Positions 21,861-33,659 of a stretch of 64,000 nucleotides of DNA are shown here, in pieces. The DNA comes from Meandrina meandrites (Eukaryota; Cnidaria; Anthozoa; Scleractinia; Meandrinidae), in assembly GCA_963693305.1 (NCBI GenBank), contig OY855906.1, forward strand, positions 26,624,289 through 26,688,288, in the 5' to 3' direction. The position numbers and the translations under genes were made by a program. Below the pieces are notes generated by a model. That model ran no database searches and was not told where the DNA came from. It was given only the letters and a program-made list of their open reading frames with translations. Each line of letters opens with the position of its first letter. Positions within the stretch are counted from its first letter, which is position 1.

Positions 21861-22865
21861 CACGCTGCATGTAACATTTGATTATATGTCGTTAAACGGC
21901 AAGCTGGGATGTTTGATCAAAATTCGTTAACTATCACTGTAACTTTCCAGTACAGCCACTTTATAATGCTTTATAATCTGTCAAATATGTCAACAATGAA
22001 TAACTAATTTGTAAAAGGCTTAATTAGTCGAGCAGATGGCCAGCACTTTTCTATTGAGGATAAACATCGAAATAACGGCAATTTGAATACAAATATTAAA
22101 TAGTCTAACTTGTGGTTTCGAAGCTCACGATTTTTAAGCAGTTCAGGAACTATTTCACAAGTTCTAGAACTTGTAGTTATTCTAATTAATTTGTGCCTTA
22201 ACACAAAGTATTTTGATACTGTCAATGTTTGAAAGATGTTATGAAAAAAGGTGCTTGCGAAAAACGGAACATTTTGAAGATAATTTTTGTAATTTACATA
22301 AACTGTGCGACTGAAAACGCATCTTAACATCAATTCCTTTCTAGAGATTTTAATTTTATATATTTTGGTTGTAGGTGCGGACTTCTATCCTCAATAAGGT
22401 GCCATAAACAGTTTTCTACCGTTAAAGATGTAAATGAGCATAAGAGAAAAACGGTTGTATATATTTTGTAATTTTAACCTCAAGCAAATTGAAGATTTTT
22501 CAGAATTCTACGGCTAGGATTTTCTTATGCTTAGGTCAGTTTTATTTTAGTAAGAAATATATTTTCTGTCCAAGTTATACTTAGCATATTAAGCGATTTA
22601 CATTGCCGAGACGAGAAAAGACATTTCTATAAAGGCCTCCAATGGGTGTTCTTGTTCAATCTACTGAAAACAAGCCCCAGCTGACTCCTGATTGCAATGG
22701 CTTCAAATTAATCATGGAATTTTTCACTAAAAATGCACCTTTTCTCAAGGTGCTTTAATTTATTCCATTCTCGTCGCAGCTTTCAAAGCACAGAGGACAA
22801 GCTGGTATAAGAAGACGATAAAGTTTTTCAGCTTCACTGTTCCTTAGTTATTTAAAGCGTTAATT
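21861..22865 (-). promoter_or_regulatory. Unit C: GPCR 5' flank with conserved block
   Basis: It matches units A, B and D in order: TGTCAACAATGAATAA (about 21990), a GTAGGTGCGGACTTCT block from 22369, a degenerate octamer ATGTAAAT at 22428-22435, TTTTTCAGAAT near 22496 and TATAAAGG at 22628. It is cut at 22866 by the 3.0-kb TTAA element and resumes at 25893. No independent gene is seen. Confidence 0.6.
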
Positions 22866-24171
22866 TTAAAGTGCCTACAACCCCAAAAACGTTTTTTGGC
22901 CGGATTAAATCTTTGCATTGTACTGAGTAAAATACCGCAAAAGTTTTTGGATTTGGTTAAAACCGCTATTTTTTGCGAATTTTTAAAGTTGAGACTTTTC
23001 TGCTCACGACCGAGTGAAGTGGAAACTGGGACTAGTGACGTAAAACCAGGATATTGGTAATCGTTCTGAAGTGGAATAATAGGAGTAGATCGTAGATCTG
23101 GACGGCGAGTAAATAATTTTCGTAGAACATCAATGTAATAACTTATTATAGGAGAATTGAAGTACTGCATGTTTATATATGTCTGTATGTACATACGTGA
23201 GAAAAGATATCACGAAATTTGCTTGAGCATTTTAAACTCAAAGAGAGACCAAGAGAGCCCTAATCCGTAATCGGCACGCAGTGTCGCAACACAACACGAA
23301 TTCTTGACCTTGGCACAGCATGCACAGTTTAAATAAGTAGAATCGCCTCAGAGTTTTAAAAAGATATAAAATTTATTGACTTAAATAATCAGTATTGAAA
23401 GTCTACGACGAAAGTCGGGTACTCGCGTATGAATAATTTGCAGTCAAGTATTCGTTCGCGGGACCGGCCTGATGCTATTCATCGCGTTCATGCGATCGAC
23501 AGCTGGATCGATGATCTTCTTAAATGTTCTGTTCAAAGTTAGAATTCGACTGGAAATATCTTACCCTGCTTTTAAACCCATTAGGTTAACACTTGTATTA
23601 TCTAACGCAAAGCGCGAAGACGCCGCATCTTTGCGGTGAGAATGAGTGAAGAATCTGTTTCCCTTCGCTGCTAGTAATGTAAACAAAGTGCCGCGGAATG
23701 AGTCGATTGTTATACTGATTTTGCATTGTGTGTACATGCAGAGGAGCAGATAAGTCTGAATCAAACCAGGAGCGCTCACTAGAATAGCTTAATGCTTCAA
23801 GTAAACAGTGGTAATATTTTGGTTCGGCAAGCTAGAAGATAATTATCTTGAATTCTACGAAAACTCTGGAGTCCATACGAAGCAAATTGAAGCCCATTTG
23901 CAAAGATCAAAAGTCTAATTTTACTCTTTGCTGCTAGCACTCGACGATCGGACCAGAAAGTCTTAAACTCTGATGTGCTTCGATTACATTGCCGAGAACT
24001 TGATGGTCTCCCCGTTTTATATGCATTTTGGAGCTCTGACCGAAGTCACGACCTACAACTCAGATTATCGCGCGAGCGATATCACGTTCGACTGATGTCC
24101 TGGTTTGACGTCACGAATTGTATCGGACCCAGACCCTTTTGGCCAGATCTTGAGGAGGGGTTGGGACGTTT

Positions 24172-24360
24172 ACCCACAACAGCGTGACCACAACACAGTG
24201 AACCACAACAGGGTAACCACAACACAGTGAACCACAACACGGTGAACCACAACACAGTGAGCCACAACATGGTGAACCACAAAAAAGTGAATCCCCAACA
24301 CAGTGATTCAAAACACGGCGAGCCATAACACGGTGACAACAACCTGAACAACACGGTCAT
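24172..24360. repeat. Subterminal minisatellite, 15-bp unit
   Basis: About twelve variants of ACCACAACACAGTGA stand head to tail, decaying toward the right. A shorter run of the reverse complement is at 25648-25700. The flanking words GGGACGTT and AGATCT are also mirrored, so the two runs are inverted subterminal repeats of the 3.0-kb element, possibly transposase-binding sites. Confidence 0.8.
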
Positions 24361-24422
24361 TCACAGCACTGAGTTCAAACAGGTTCAAACAACTTTTCAT
24401 GCGGTCGACAGTGCTGACAATA

Positions 24423-24652
24423 GAGAGGTTAAGCATGACGTTTACGGCAAACGGCAAACGGCAAAAATAATTCTGATTTTGCTCACTTTTTCTTCAGCAC
24501 TTAAATAAAGCCAGTCGAAAAATAGGAAAAAAATCCCTTAATCACAGTAAATGCAAACAATTTCCCTAAATTGTACAAACGGCTAAAATCAAACACCAAA
24601 AGTTCGATTTTTGCCGTTTGCCGTTTGCCATAAACGTCATGCTTAACCTCTC
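24423..24652. mobile_element. Nested MITE with 46-bp inverted ends and TA duplication
   Basis: The ends GAGAGGTTAAGCATGACGTT and its complement extend inward for about 46 bp with one mismatch or gap. They include the tandem words CGGCAAACGGCAAACGGC. TA flanks both sides (24421-24422 and 24653-24654), as for Tc1/mariner-type insertions. It has no coding capacity and is nested inside the 3.0-kb TTAA element. Confidence 0.85.
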
Positions 24653-25892
24653 TAATGTTGACACGCGCGCATATTTTTTGTCTTTCTTTTTGCTATTAAA
24701 CAAAGTGGGATAGCTAATGTTTAAATGCAGGCTTAGTTCGGTACACAGTCCTACGGGTTTAATACTCTCACGAAAAACGTATTTACTGATCCTGATATAT
24801 TTATGAAATGGTTCACAAGGTCTCACAAGACCTCACAAGGATGCCTGATTTCATCGTCACACAATTTCATATCGAACAAAGGTTTCAGTAAATAAATCAA
24901 AGCTCTTCGGACTTTTGCCCTCGTGTCAATTTCATTTCTTGAACAACTTGATTTTTTATCAATTCAACTGACTGCCTTTTTTGTGTTCAACAAAAATTGC
25001 GTTATATTGTAACGTGATATTCAAAACATAACAATGATGCGCTGTCGTGCCAGCGTGCCCACATCTATTCTTGGCCTTGGGGTCAGATAAAATGTTGTAA
25101 TAGAGTGAATAATAATGAGCAATTTCTCTTTCTTTAATCTTTTTATTGTCAATACCTGTAACTCCTCTTTCCAGTTATACTTCGTATTTTTCTTTTCTTA
25201 CTACCTGGGTGCGAGTGTTTTCCTTTTTGCTTTGTTAAATATTATTTGGAGACAATTGTGGCAGTTCGGGCTAACGCTTGGGACCTGAACATGGGGACCA
25301 TTTCATAGCGAGATAGCGAAACTCAACTGAATAGTAGAGAATCTGTGCGTTATTTATAAGCAACACTTTACATTATTTAAACGTGACAAATGATATTTAC
25401 AACGCTGAAGAACAAGAACGCAGAAGAACAAAACCACGTAATTTGTGGCGTCATCTCTCACACCTTGGGCCACGGAACCACGTACAGAAATTACTAGCAC
25501 AACAAGAACAATCTAGTGACCCGAGCAGAAAAAGTGTTGACAGACCCGTTTCTGCACAAGACGTGATTTTCCTCATTGTACGTGACGATCCCTGGTCGCT
25601 CTCAGTCAAGCTCAGTCACGCAATACTCTACTAGTGCCCAGACTTCTTGGTACACTGTGTTGTAGTTCCGGTGCATTGTGTTGTGGTTACTCTGTTGTAG
25701 TTGAACGTCCCAAATCTAATTGGAGATCTTCGACTCGGTCATGTTTCCAATTATTGCGATTTTTCCCGACTTTGACAATTCACAGAAAATCGAGGTTTGA
25801 ACCGAAATCAAAAATGTTTTCGGCATTCTGCTCAGAAAAACGTAAATATTCTTTTGCATGAAAAATAATTTTTGGGTTTATGGGCACTTTAA

Positions 25893-26051
25893 TGGCTAGA
25901 ATGACTAACAATTTTTCTTTCCTTTAATTCAGGCTGACAAATCGGTCCTTTTTTAACTTACATACCGCGCAATTGCGAAAAAAAAAAACACCCAAAAATA
26001 ACGCAAAGAAAACACGTAAGTGGGCGCATGCTCAATTTATATGAACGGAAA
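25893..26051 (-). repeat. Unit C flank, continuation after the 3.0-kb insertion
   Basis: GACTAACAATTTTTCTTTCC and the following 120 bases match unit A from 11282. It is interrupted at 26052 by a MITE and at 26229 by the 10.9-kb element. It has no coding content. Confidence 0.75.
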
Positions 26052-26181
26052 CAGTGGCGGATCCAGACCTTCACCTAAGGGAGGGCCCCGCTTTTGACCA
26101 CTCCCTCCTTTTGACAGCTTGACTATGAATGTTGAATTCTGCGAAGATAATTTCGGAAGATCAAAGAAAATGCGCTATTTC
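26052..26181. mobile_element. Truncated hAT-like MITE, same family as 6328-6466
   Basis: It starts CAGTGGCGGATCCAGAC and carries TGAATGTTGAATTCTGCGAAG and GCGCTATTTC, which match the reverse complement of the intronic copy at 6328-6466. The other terminus is missing, and unit A-like flank resumes with TTTCTCAAAATATG. Confidence 0.75.
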
Positions 26182-26321
26182 CAAAAATTTCTCAAAATAT
26201 GTCTCAAACTCAAAAAATGCTGCATTAAGGGGGGAGACTCTTAACTACAGATCCAGAGCAGTTGCTAAGGGATTACTGAAGACTGTATTTTGAAGCGAGG
26301 GTTGTCCAATACTGTCGCATA

Positions 26322-27600
26322 GAGTCCATTGGAAAATGGGTTCTATCAATTCGATCGATTTGTGAAATGGAGATCTCTTATTTTCGATCGGAAAGGTGCA
26401 GCTTTCCATTGGACTGTTGAATCTCATTAGCGAGACTTAGAAAAATATCGCCGTAGTAGTTGTTGTAGGGCCCCATAAATGTTTGTCGATTCGATCGATT
26501 CGATCGATTTGTCAAATAGAGAATTCATATTTTCGATCGGAAAAGTGCCGCTTTCCATTGGACTGTTGAATCTCATTAGCGAGACTTAGAAAAATATCGC
26601 CGTAGTTGTTGTAGGGCCCCATAAATGTTTCTCGATTCGATCGATTTGTCAAATAGAGAATTCATATCTTCGATCGGAAAGGTGCAGCTTTCCATTGGAC
26701 TGTTGAATCTCATTAGCGAGACTTAGAAAAATATCGCCGTAGTAGTTGTTGTAGGGCCCCATAAATGTTTGTCGATTCGATCGATTCGATCGATTTGTCA
26801 AATAGAGAATTCATATCTTCGATCGGAAAAGTGCCGCTTTCCATTGGACTGTTGAATCTCATTAGCGAGACTTAGAAAAATATCGCCGTAGTTGTTGTAG
26901 GGCCCCATAAATGTTTCTCGATTCGATCGATTTGTCAAATAGAGAATTCATATCTTCGATCGGAAAAGTGCCGCTTTCCATTGGACTGTTGAATCTCATT
27001 AGCGAGACTTAGAAAAATATCGCCGTAGTAGTTGTTGTAGGGCCCCATAAATGTTTGTCGATTCGATCGATTCGATCGATTTGTCAAATAGAGAATTCAT
27101 ATTTTCGATCGGAAAAGTGCCGCTTTCCATTGGACTGTTGAATCTCATTAGCGAGACTTAGAAAAATATCGCCGTAGTTGTTGTAGGGCCCCATAAATGT
27201 TTCTCGATTCGATCGATTTGTCAAATAGAGAATTCATATCTTCGATCGGAAAAGTGCCGCTTTCCATTGGACTGTTGAATCTCATTAGCGAGACTTAGAA
27301 AAATATCGCCGTAGTTGTCATTGTAGGGCCCCATAAATGTTTGTCGATTCGATCGATTTGTCAAATAGAGAATTCTTATTTTCGATCGGAAAAGGGCAGC
27401 TTTCCATTGGACTGTTGCATCTCATTAGTGAGACTAATAATATAATATCGACTTAGTCGTTATAGGGCCCCACAAATGTTTGTCGATTCGATCGATTTGT
27501 CAAATGGAGAATTTGTATTTTCGATCGGAAAGGTGTTGTTTTCCATTGGACTGTTGCACGTCATTACTTGGCCTCCATAAACGTTTGTCGATTCGATCGA
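26322..27600. repeat. Satellite array with alternating 149/137-bp units
   Basis: Nine copies are recognised by TTTCCATTGGACTGTTG, with CCATT at 26406, 26555, 26692, 26841, 26978, 27127, 27264, 27404 and 27543. Spacing alternates 149, 137, 149, 137, 149, 137 and then about 140 in the decayed end. Long units carry GTCGATTCGATCGATTCGATCG; short units lack one GATTC-ATC period. Each unit includes a GGGCCC word and a GATC-rich palindromic core. Confidence 0.9.
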
Positions 27601-28233
27601 TTTGGTCGATTCGTTTTGAAAAACCGCTGACCACCATTGAAGTGTCGTGTACAAACATGGCTGGCTGGAGCGGTCGTGCTGGAGCGGTCGTGTGGTCAGT
27701 GAATGTCGCTCGTATTCATTCCAGCGAAATACGGCGTTATTTGGCGGGGTTTTTGGCGCAGAACTTGTACGTATGTTAAATTGAAAGATAAAGTGGCAAG
27801 ATAAAGTTAATTTTTCAGGGCATTCATTTGTTATTTTAAACGTTGCATGGCTGATGTGAAATAGCGAAGCATACCGTGTAGTAAAGTGCAAGTGATGGGT
27901 AGGACTTAAGCTTAATTATACTCTCTTGAATTGTTTAAAAGGTTTTTGGTATGGCCTTTTTTTGTGTGTAGTTCACTTTGTAGTGAGTATAATGAGAACA
28001 GGTAGTATCTTGAGTAGGAGTTGTCATTTTGTTGGTATCAATAGACCGATAATTGTTGTGTTGTTTTTAAGCGTTCAGGGTTCCGGTTCCGGGTGTTCTA
28101 GAATATTGTGATGTAAGCCGAACATAAGCTTTTATGTTGTCACTTTGTTGATTGTCAATGTCATTGACAAATGCGTAAATAGATAGAACGACTTGTGTTT
28201 GTAGGTGAAAAATCTTTTTCTTGGCATTTTGGC
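27601..28233. other. Interior of the 10.9-kb element, no gene recognised
   Basis: A unique-looking spacer between the satellite and the first THAP element. Short frames exist but match nothing I know and overlap decayed repeats. Confidence 0.45.
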
Positions 28234-28237
28234 TTAA

Positions 28238-29980
28238 AGGTCAAATGAACCAAAATTTCGACATTCTTTCTTTAGCGATTTTAAAGCAACCAAACGCTAG
28301 AAGAACTCATTGTTAACTAAACTTAAGAAGAAATTTTGCTTTCTGAGCCTTAAAGCGCGAACTATAGCAAAAACTACGAAGATTCCCAAAGACTTCACGA
28401 AAACGTTTCCAAAATGACCGCGCACTGGAATGGAAGGAATGGATCGAGCTTTGAATTTTGTGACGTAATAGTTTTATTTCACGGCTTCGCGATCGAAGAG
28501 ACGATCGTCGTTTAAAGAGCCAATAATGTAAAGTTTGAGAGTTTGAGTCAGTCTAAATAATTCAAGTAATTCTGAAAGAATCTAAGCTTTTTTCTTAACA
28601 TGGTTGTTATATTTTTTTACTACAGAAAAATTGTAAGCATTGTACGATATACGAGGTTTTCAAACACTGGATGGCGTATAAAAATCATCAGTCTGCTCAG
28701 CTTAGTATAAAACAATTAGTTTTGTTATATACCCCAATCTAAATGCAGTTTTTTTGGATTTGCACGTAATTCTTATCAGGACGTTTGCGGCTTGCAACCC
28801 GGATCGGTATGCAGCGCGAAGTTATCCTAGGATGTGGCCAAAAGCTAAGATTTAATTCACTGTTTCTTTTCTGTACTCGAGAGTCACACAAAACACAAAA
28901 ATAAATTTGTACACAAAAACTTAACTTGAATGAAAGGGCATTTCTCAATGCAAATTCGAAACTGCAAAGCATCACGCAGGGTAAAACTTTCAATGAATAA
29001 TTCGTGTCGTTTTCAGCTGAAGGAAAATTCAGTGCTGAAATAAATACTGAGCGTTTACACACTGTCCCCGCGGACACTGTGAGCTCTGTTTGTATTAGCT
29101 GTTTTTTGGTCCATATTTATTTAGCCGGTACATGTTATTTAGGGCCGGGCTCGAAATTAACGGTTGTAAACCCAACATAAATACAACATTTGAAGCTTAA
29201 TTTTATACGCGTCAAAAAGCACGTGCACGTGCATGGAAGCAAATCATTTGACGAGGATATTGAACTAACGAACTCAAATTCTAATGCTTGATCATGTCCA
29301 GCCAAACCAACAAAGTAAAAGTGGTAATAATCATAACAAATACTCTATCTAGCTCTAGGTAGAATAAGAAAGGTGCAAAATGCATACCTCTAACTTCCTT
29401 CGTTTAGCAAAAGCCGAACGGACAGTGGGGTCTTTGTGATTCGGAAGACATTCTTCCCCGTGATTTCTTTTCCGAACAAAAAATCCGCAGAACAGCATCC
29501 TCTTTGAGGTGGAGTCTTAGCGGCTTGAAATCAGAACACAGAAACCTACGTATTGCCAGATTTTCTCTGAAGTAGTCTTCGGTAAAATGAACCGCACAAA
29601 TGCGAGAGTTCTTTTCTGGCTGAAATCTTTTCTTTTCATTTTCAAAAGCCATTGTTTCCTGAGCTTTGAATTTGCTGGAAACTTAAACGTACTTACTTAC
29701 GACTTAGAATAATTTAAGCAGTTTAGTGCTGCACAAAACACCATGATGTTCCACACAGCGCACCAATACTGACGTCACTGTTTTATGTTCCGAAAATTTC
29801 TCGACAATTTTCCCGAGCGCTCTACGATTATGAAGGCCAAAACTAAACATTTTTCAACTTGAAATTTCTCTGTTTTGCAAGGTCCAATTCCTTTGAAACT
29901 TCGGAATATGTTTATTTGGTTCTTAATCAACAAATTGGCCTAAAAAAAAGTAAAATTGGAAATTTTGGTTCATTTGTGCT
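28238..29980 (-). mobile_element. THAP-carrying TTAA element, copy 1 (1743 bp, inverted)
   Basis: It is flanked by TTAA (28234-28237 and 29981-29984). The ends read AGGTCAAATGAACCAAAATT on the left and AGCACAAATGAACC inward from the right. It is a near-identical reverse complement of copy 2 at 33660-35385, which implies recent activity. Its only protein trace is the THAP remnant at 29404-29744. TTAA targets plus THAP suggest Kolobok, with P-like elements as an alternative; transposase is absent, so it is non-autonomous. Confidence 0.8.
29404..29744 (-). pseudogene. THAP zinc-finger remnant, copy 1
   Basis: The first zinc pair (C-x4-C in the MVFCAALNC start) is encoded at 29744-29701 and ends at a GTAAGT donor-like site followed by an in-frame stop. 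The rest (ICAVHF with C-x2-H, then an AVLRIF version of the AVPTIF box) is in the open frame 29652-29404. The usual middle of the domain, with HxFP and Trp, is missing. The only AG nearby would leave a 26-bp intron, which is too short to splice. This looks like an internal deletion of an ancestral transposase exon. Confidence 0.75.
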
Positions 29981-29984
29981 TTAA

Positions 29985-30478
29985 TCACTTAGCGGTTTCG
30001 ATTTTTTCTGTGCCCAATGGACTCGAAAAAAAATAAATTGAATAAGAAACAGAAATTTTGTTTCTTTATAAATAAGGAATGATAAAGCGTATCAATTTTA
30101 TCAGAAATACATACATATATGATGAGGGTTCTGGCGCAGCGAGTAGTGCGAAAGCTTCATGATATCTAACAAAGCTTTTTTTCTCAAGAAACTCGGCTCT
30201 CTTGCTCACCTCGTTTCTTAGAAAAGCTTTGTTAGATATCATGAAGCTTTTGTACTACTCGCTGCGCCAGAACCCTGCATCATATATGTGTGTGTGGTTT
30301 GAGAGAAAATAACGCAAACATGGAAGTAAACAAAGAGCGTGACCCCAAGCCGAGCGAGCGGATGTGTCACAAAAAAAAAAAAATTTGTATTGAAGAAATG
30401 TCTGCACTGTCTATATACAAAAGTGCGCGAGAATTATTTTCCAATTGAAGAATTATCTGCACAAGTATATACGCCGAG
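29985..30478. other. Spacer with a foldback element
   Basis: No gene. 30119-30286 folds into a long hairpin (separate entry). The remainder is AT-rich and includes an A run near 30369. Confidence 0.5.
30119..30286. mobile_element. Foldback MITE
   Basis: The arms are about 70 bp. The left begins ATGATGAGGGTTCTGGCGCA and the right, read inward, ATGATGCAGGGTTCTGGCGC. They continue through CTTCATGATATCTAACAAAG on both sides, with a loop of about 25 bases. The outermost bases repeat ATATATGATG. It is non-coding. Confidence 0.8.
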
Positions 30479-31626
30479 ATGGCAGCCGCGAGACTTTCGT
30501 CTAATGTTTTGCAAATGTTTTACGGCCCAATAAGGAGGGAGCAAAACAGAAACCTTCGTCAACCATTAGAACCAAAACAGGTTGTCTTATATGACGGGTT
30601 TAAAATTAGCCAAAATAATTTCCAGGAATGGCTTCGTGTTTGGATAATGGATGTATCCAAAACAAATCCAAACAATAAAGATCTTTTAATGTTTGCAAGA
30701 GAAAATAAAGCAAAGTTCACTGATTTGGTTAAACAAGAAATCTTTAAAAGTAAGTTTTGGGCTACAAGTAAAGTTTTCCATAGAAAGAAACGGTGAAACG
30801 CAACACATGAAGCATTATTTTAACGAAAAAGAACCGCATGTTTTCAACACGCATGATGAAGAACTGATAGAACAAAAATATGATGAATTCATTGAAAGAA
30901 TAAAGGGAGAAATAGAAAACTGGTCTGTGCAGGGATCAGGATGGGAAGTTGAAAGGATAGAGACTGCATACGTGAATGTCGCACGCTTTCAGCCACTGCG
31001 CGGAGGAACTTATTTACCACTTCCAGCCAATCTGGCAAAAAAAGGCAATAATTAACGTGAAAAACAGAGACAACGAATGTTTGAAGTGGGCACTCAGAAC
31101 TGCTTTATTTCCTCCACACGATGGAAAGGACCTGCAAAGACCAAGCAAATATCCGGTTAATGATGGTATTAACTATGGGGGCATAGATTTCCCAACACCG
31201 GTAAAACAGATAGACAAGCTTGAGGCGCAAAACAGAAACATCGCAATAAATGTATTTGGCTGGGAAAACAATTGTGTGATTGTGCAAAGGATAAGCAAAA
31301 AAGAGACGAATGTGCCGCGGATAAACCTAATTTTAATTGAGTCAGGGAAAATTCAGCACTATTGTTATGTTAAGCGAGTAAGCGCTTTGCTCTTCGATCA
31401 AAGCAAAAACAGCAATGCAAAACACTACTGCATGATGTGCTTAACAGGTTTCTCAAGAGCGGACTTGCTCGAGAACCACAAAAAATAATGCAATGGTGTG
31501 AACGGCAGGCCGACAAGGACTGAGATGCCAGAAGAGGGGAAAAACATCCTTTCTTTCCAAAATCATCACAAACAGATGAAGATGCCCTACGTGTTATATG
31601 CGGACTTTGCCATTGAACCAAAGTGA
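30479..31626 (+). pseudogene. Broken N-terminal part of a Polinton/adintovirus-type DNA polymerase B
   Basis: Three frames carry successive parts of one protein: 30479-30796, 30693-31055 and 30976-31488, then a further in-frame piece to about 31620. The order of motifs follows animal protein-primed family B polymerases: YLPLP before KKAIINVKN, a Cys/Trp segment (CLKWALRTALFPP), a C-x2-C zinc site with GFSRADLLENH, then PYVLYADF, the exonuclease I region. Breaks are a frameshift near 30750, another near 31040, a stop at 31486-31488, and loss of the acidic residue after YADF where DFE is expected. Polymerase A, B and C motifs are absent. It cannot make a working enzyme. This is an old insertion of a viral or Polinton polymerase within the 10.9-kb element. 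Confidence 0.8.
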
Positions 31627-33655
31627 TATCATATTGCACTTCAATCAATTTTTCCTATAAGCAACTGACACAGTGGATTGATCTTTCCATAAGACTATGC
31701 ATTTTGTATATCAACTGGATTCTAACAGAGCTAATTGAAAAAAACACCCTCCGTTTTTGGTGCAAAATCGCTGCCTGAACAGGCAAACACACTTCTAATG
31801 GATTAACGTCCCCTTTTCAGGGTTAACCAATGATTTTGTCCAAACTTTTTCTGCCAGAAATAAGGAAGTCAAGAGTAAAAAGAGTGAGGATAACAAAGCA
31901 GGAACAAAAGAAGAAAAAGCGCAACAGAAAATTTGAAAACATTTCAACAAAAAAAGAGGCCAAAGTGAAAAATAGTACAATCTTACACAGAGTCTGCTCA
32001 AAATGTTGCTGTAATTAGGTAAAGTGCTTTTATCGCAAATTTTGGACAACATCACTTTCGTAACATCAAAAATTAACTTTAAAAGTTAAAAAAGGCATTT
32101 TTGAAGGGAATTCAGCAGTGACAGGGTTACAACCACTAAAATTCCTTACAAAATTATGTTTTCTTCAATTTAATTTTTTCTTCATAAAATTTCACGACAA
32201 AAACGTAGCTAGCTGAGGGTACAGTGACCCCCTATCCCATTCATAACCTACACCACTTCAGACTAAAACCACTGTTACTGAGCAGTAAAACTACAATATA
32301 TTCTAGGACAATTACATGCATGATGTTTGCAAGAAGAAATTATGTTTAAGTGACAAATAAAATATCCACAAGTGAGCTTTTCTCACTCAACAGAGATTGC
32401 TATTGTAATGTTCTTTTAATTACATAAAAATAAGAACAGAAGTAAATTGAAAGCACAATCCTAGGAAAAATCGTATTTGAACTAATGCAGCTCAGCCAAT
32501 ACAAATACTTGAATAACACTATTTTTCTGTTAGAATAAACCCTTTATTTATTAATTTCAAGACAATAAATATTTTTCCTTCTTCCAACCGTGCTACTAAA
32601 TGAAGGATTTCATGTTGGCTTCACAGAATATACTTCTCAATTGCTTGCCACCATTCAACCAACATTTGGTAACAATTTCACACTTACAATGACACAAAAT
32701 GATGCCATCATTAGCCTCACTTGTCACCATTTAGATGACTTCAGGAAGATGAACACATACAATTTTTATTCATGAGTTAAAAAATAACAACCACTAAAAA
32801 CCCAGCGTAGCAAAAAATGAGTTTACTGATACGCCTCAACAAGAAAAACCTCACAGTAGAAACAACATTTCTTCAGGTTAGCCTAAAAAAGGTTCCTACA
32901 TAAAGGGTATATATTGAACAGAATGTTCCCCTATTTACGTTCCAAATTGAAACAAAAATTATGTTTCTGATAGCACTTTTAGTAGTATTCGACAAATTTC
33001 TGCCTGAGCACTACAATCTTGGCAATGTGCAAGACGCAACCCAACAAAACTCTTCAATTGGTTCATGATTGTGAAAGGCAACCTACAAAAAAAAGGAAAA
33101 TACTCTTGGTGTGACACAGAGTGCCCCTGCCCGTCCCTAACCCCAATTTCAAAAAAATCACTCAAGGCAATCCAATTTCAAGATACCCTTATGCATCAGT
33201 CAATTCCAGCAGTGCCCCCCCCCCCCGGCCAACCGCGGGGCATTTCCTAATGTTGCCCCTCTCGAGGGTGGGGCATTTGCGTACCTCGGGTTGACCCCCG
33301 AGCATTTGACACGTGCTTTCAAACCATGGAGTGAATCGCGTATTCGGTAAGGAGGCGTTTATAGGCCAAGACTAGACTACATTGCAGATTATCTAGTCCA
33401 TGAAGAACTAGAGAAGCTTGTGGATGTTCGTAGATGTTTTAAAATGTCTATTTTCTCAATTTTAGATATTTCTTCATTGCTAAGAAGCAACAACTTGTAT
33501 TATATTCTTATATCACCTATCGAGAGATTGAAAACAAACAACCCGGGAAACAAATGTAACAGAGACCTAACGATCATTGAATGAAATTCCGGCTAAACTT
33601 TCAATTGACAAAAGCTTACAAATTTTACCTAAACATGATTAAACCATTAAACACC
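31627..33655. other. Gene-free interior of the 10.9-kb element
   Basis: AT-rich, with no continuation of the polymerase found in any frame. 33213-33310 is a GC-rich patch with a C run and repeated GGGGCATTT and CCCCGAG words, possibly a decayed inverted repeat. Confidence 0.5.
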
Positions 33656-33659
33656 TTAA

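Larger units (their letters stand above)
22870..25888. mobile_element. 3.0-kb TTAA-flanked non-autonomous element
   Basis: It is flanked by TTAA (22866-22869 and 25889-25892). The terminal inverted repeats start AGTGCCTACAACCCCAAAAA on the left and AGTGCCCATAAACCCAAAAA inward from the right. Unit A has related flanking DNA without the insert around 11250-11290. No transposase frame is visible. The interior has mirrored subterminal repeats (24172-24360 and 25648-25720) and a nested MITE at 24423-24652. TTAA duplications are used by the piggyBac and Kolobok superfamilies; Kolobok seems likelier given the THAP elements nearby, but this is inference. Confidence 0.8.

Noticed and set aside
24082..24360. 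Overlapping minus-strand frames of 71-92 codons rich in Gly, Cys, Leu and Phe
   Set aside because: They are read-through of the 15-bp CACAACAC minisatellite in different frames and carry no independent coding signal.
27460..27891. A 143-codon minus-strand frame and an overlapping 99-codon plus-strand frame
   Set aside because: Most of both lies in the decayed end of the 149/137-bp satellite. The repeated SFD(K)SIEST-type words are translated repeats.
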